Below, piece after piece: positions 5,970 through 6,696 of a stretch of DNA of 6,696 nucleotides. Origin of the DNA: an uncultured Acidobacteriota bacterium. GTDB taxonomy: Bacteria; Acidobacteriota; Blastocatellia; Pyrinomonadales; Pyrinomonadaceae. Position 1 is the first letter of the stretch; each line of letters opens with the position of its first letter. Position numbers and translations under genes: made by a program. Where the stretch lies: positions 1 to 6,696 of the forward strand of contig CADEFG010000283.1 in NCBI GenBank assembly GCA_902826505.1, written 5' to 3'. Below the pieces are notes generated by a model. The model had not been told where the DNA came from. It saw only the letters and a list, made by a program, of their open reading frames with translations, and ran no database searches.

Positions 5970-6254
5970 ATGCGTCTCGATCTGTTCTTAAAAACCAGCC
6001 GTTTGATTCCGCGCCGCAGTTTGGCGCAGGAATTTTGCGACGCCGGCTTGATAAAAATCGGCGGCGTCGCGGCAAAATCCTCGAAAGATGTCAAAACGGG
6101 TGACGAGATCGAGATCCGGCGGCGCGACCGTCTGATACTTTTAAAAGTTCTCGAAATTCCCGATAAAAAACAAGTCTCGAAACAAACGGCGGCAAGTCTC
6201 TTTGAAATTTTGCGCGAAGAAACGCTCGAAGATGATATTCTATCGCTAACCTGA
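5970..6254 (+). CDS. Small S4-domain RNA-binding protein, RqcP/HslR-like
   Basis: The 94-residue protein is an S4 domain almost from end to end. MRLDLFLKTSRLIPRRSLAQ is the first helix pair, followed by FCDAGLIKIGGVAAKSSKDV and TGDEIEIRRRDRLILLKVLE, the turn-strand region with the V-K-x-GDEIEI signature. S4 proteins of this size bind structured RNA, usually ribosomal; relatives are RqcP (YabO), which stabilises P-site tRNA during ribosome-associated quality control, and the longer heat-shock protein HslR, which binds stalled 50S subunits. Length is nearer to RqcP, but sequence alone does not decide. ATG 5970 is preferred over TTG 5961 because family members start with MRLD. The upstream site (GAAGAAA) is weak and lies directly beside the repeat element. 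A short charged C-terminal tail (EETLEDDILSLT) follows. The stop overlaps the next start by one base. Confidence 0.88.
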   Translation: MRLDLFLKTSRLIPRRSLAQEFCDAGLIKIGGVAAKSSKDVKTGDEIEIRRRDRLILLKVLEIPDKKQVSKQTAASLFEILREETLEDDILSLT

Positions 6255-6696
6255 TGAATAAACTGCTCGAAATTGCCGATTCCGACTTTCTCGCCGCCCT
6301 CCAAAAAGCCGCCCGCCGAAAATCCTTTTCCGAAAATCAGATGATCTTTTCCGAAGGCGATCCGTCCGACTTTTTGCCGATCGTCGTCAAGGGCAAAGTC
6401 AAAATGGTGCGTTTTCCCGAAGCCGGTAAAGAAGTTATTATCGGAATTTTTGAAAGCGGCGAGATGTTTGCCGTGCCGCCGGTTTTTGACGGCGGAAATT
6501 ATCCTTCGACCGCGCTCGCGATGGAAGAAACCGAACTGCTTTTGCTTTACCGCAAGGATTTTTTGCGGCTGCTTCGCGAATCGAGCGAGTTTTCATTCGC
6601 CGTCATCGGCTGGATGTGCGAAATGCTGCGCGAAAAAACCGCGACGATCAAGAATCTCGCGACGGCTTCGCCCGAACAGCGCGTCGGCAATGTTTT
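6254..6696 (+). CDS. Crp/Fnr-family transcriptional regulator, N-terminal part (cut by window edge)
   Basis: Visible are 147 codons and two bases, without a stop. The frame opens at the ATG sharing its A with the S4 gene's TGA (6252-6254), so it is probably translated by coupling; no good Shine-Dalgarno is seen. Residues 20-100 are a cyclic-nucleotide-binding-type jelly roll: RKSFSENQMIFSEGDPSDF, VVKGKVKMVRF, EVIIGIFESGEMFAV, TALAMEETELLLLYRKDFLRLL. A long dimerisation helix follows (about 111-137), then SPEQRVGNV, which begins the usual HTH_Crp domain lying beyond the edge. In the cassette around 68-89, CRP has Arg-Ser for the cyclic-nucleotide phosphate; this has Pro-Ser (YPSTALA), so cAMP binding is doubtful. 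There is no N-terminal cysteine cluster, which argues against an FNR iron-sulfur sensor. The signal sensed is unknown. Confidence 0.9.
   Translation, partial: MNKLLEIADSDFLAALQKAARRKSFSENQMIFSEGDPSDFLPIVVKGKVKMVRFPEAGKEVIIGIFESGEMFAVPPVFDGGNYPSTALAMEETELLLLYRKDFLRLLRESSEFSFAVIGWMCEMLREKTATIKNLATASPEQRVGNV

Overview
The window looks like a chromosomal piece of a Gram-negative bacterium, most likely an Acidobacteriota member, perhaps of the moderate-GC class Blastocatellia. The main reason is the large outer-membrane protein at 130-3387. It combines a signal peptide, a carboxypeptidase-regulatory-like domain, a TonB plug with an IDGQD-type motif and a barrel ending in the 'RADMFNVLNERNFG' signature, the architecture that is hugely expanded in Acidobacteriota (Oar-like TonB receptors). 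The taxonomic call is inference from protein style, not from a marker gene.

Layout, left to right. (1) The last 11 codons of a rightward gene with an acidic tail end at 36. (2) A strong hairpin at 80-107 sits between this gene and the leftward receptor gene and can serve as a shared terminator. (3) The Oar-like TonB-dependent receptor is on the minus strand. (4) An AT-rich gap of 345 bases follows. (5) A minus-strand gene (3733-4398) encodes a zinc-ribbon, single-span membrane protein with an HExxH metalloprotease-like motif. (6) A divergent intergenic region (4399-4715) has two perfect inverted repeats, a CGG microsatellite and plausible promoters for both directions. (7) A rightward SurA/PpiC-type periplasmic foldase gene is called from a GTG at 4716, not from the upstream ATG at 4689. 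(8) A 184-base element (5779-5962) is bounded by inverted arrays of a 7-base repeat and fills the gap exactly. (9) A small S4-domain RNA-binding protein (5970-6254) overlaps by one base (10) the start of a Crp/Fnr-family regulator that runs off the right edge before its helix-turn-helix.

The SurA-like chaperone and the outer-membrane receptor are functionally compatible, since SurA homologues escort barrel proteins through the periplasm, but they are on opposite strands and not one operon. The S4 and Crp-type genes are almost certainly co-translated. I see no RNA genes, CRISPR array or transposase. No clearly novel system is evident. The features most worth a second look are the heptamer-bounded repeat element, the metzincin-like motif with Glu in the third-ligand position, and the foldase domain that lacks the usual parvulin histidines.
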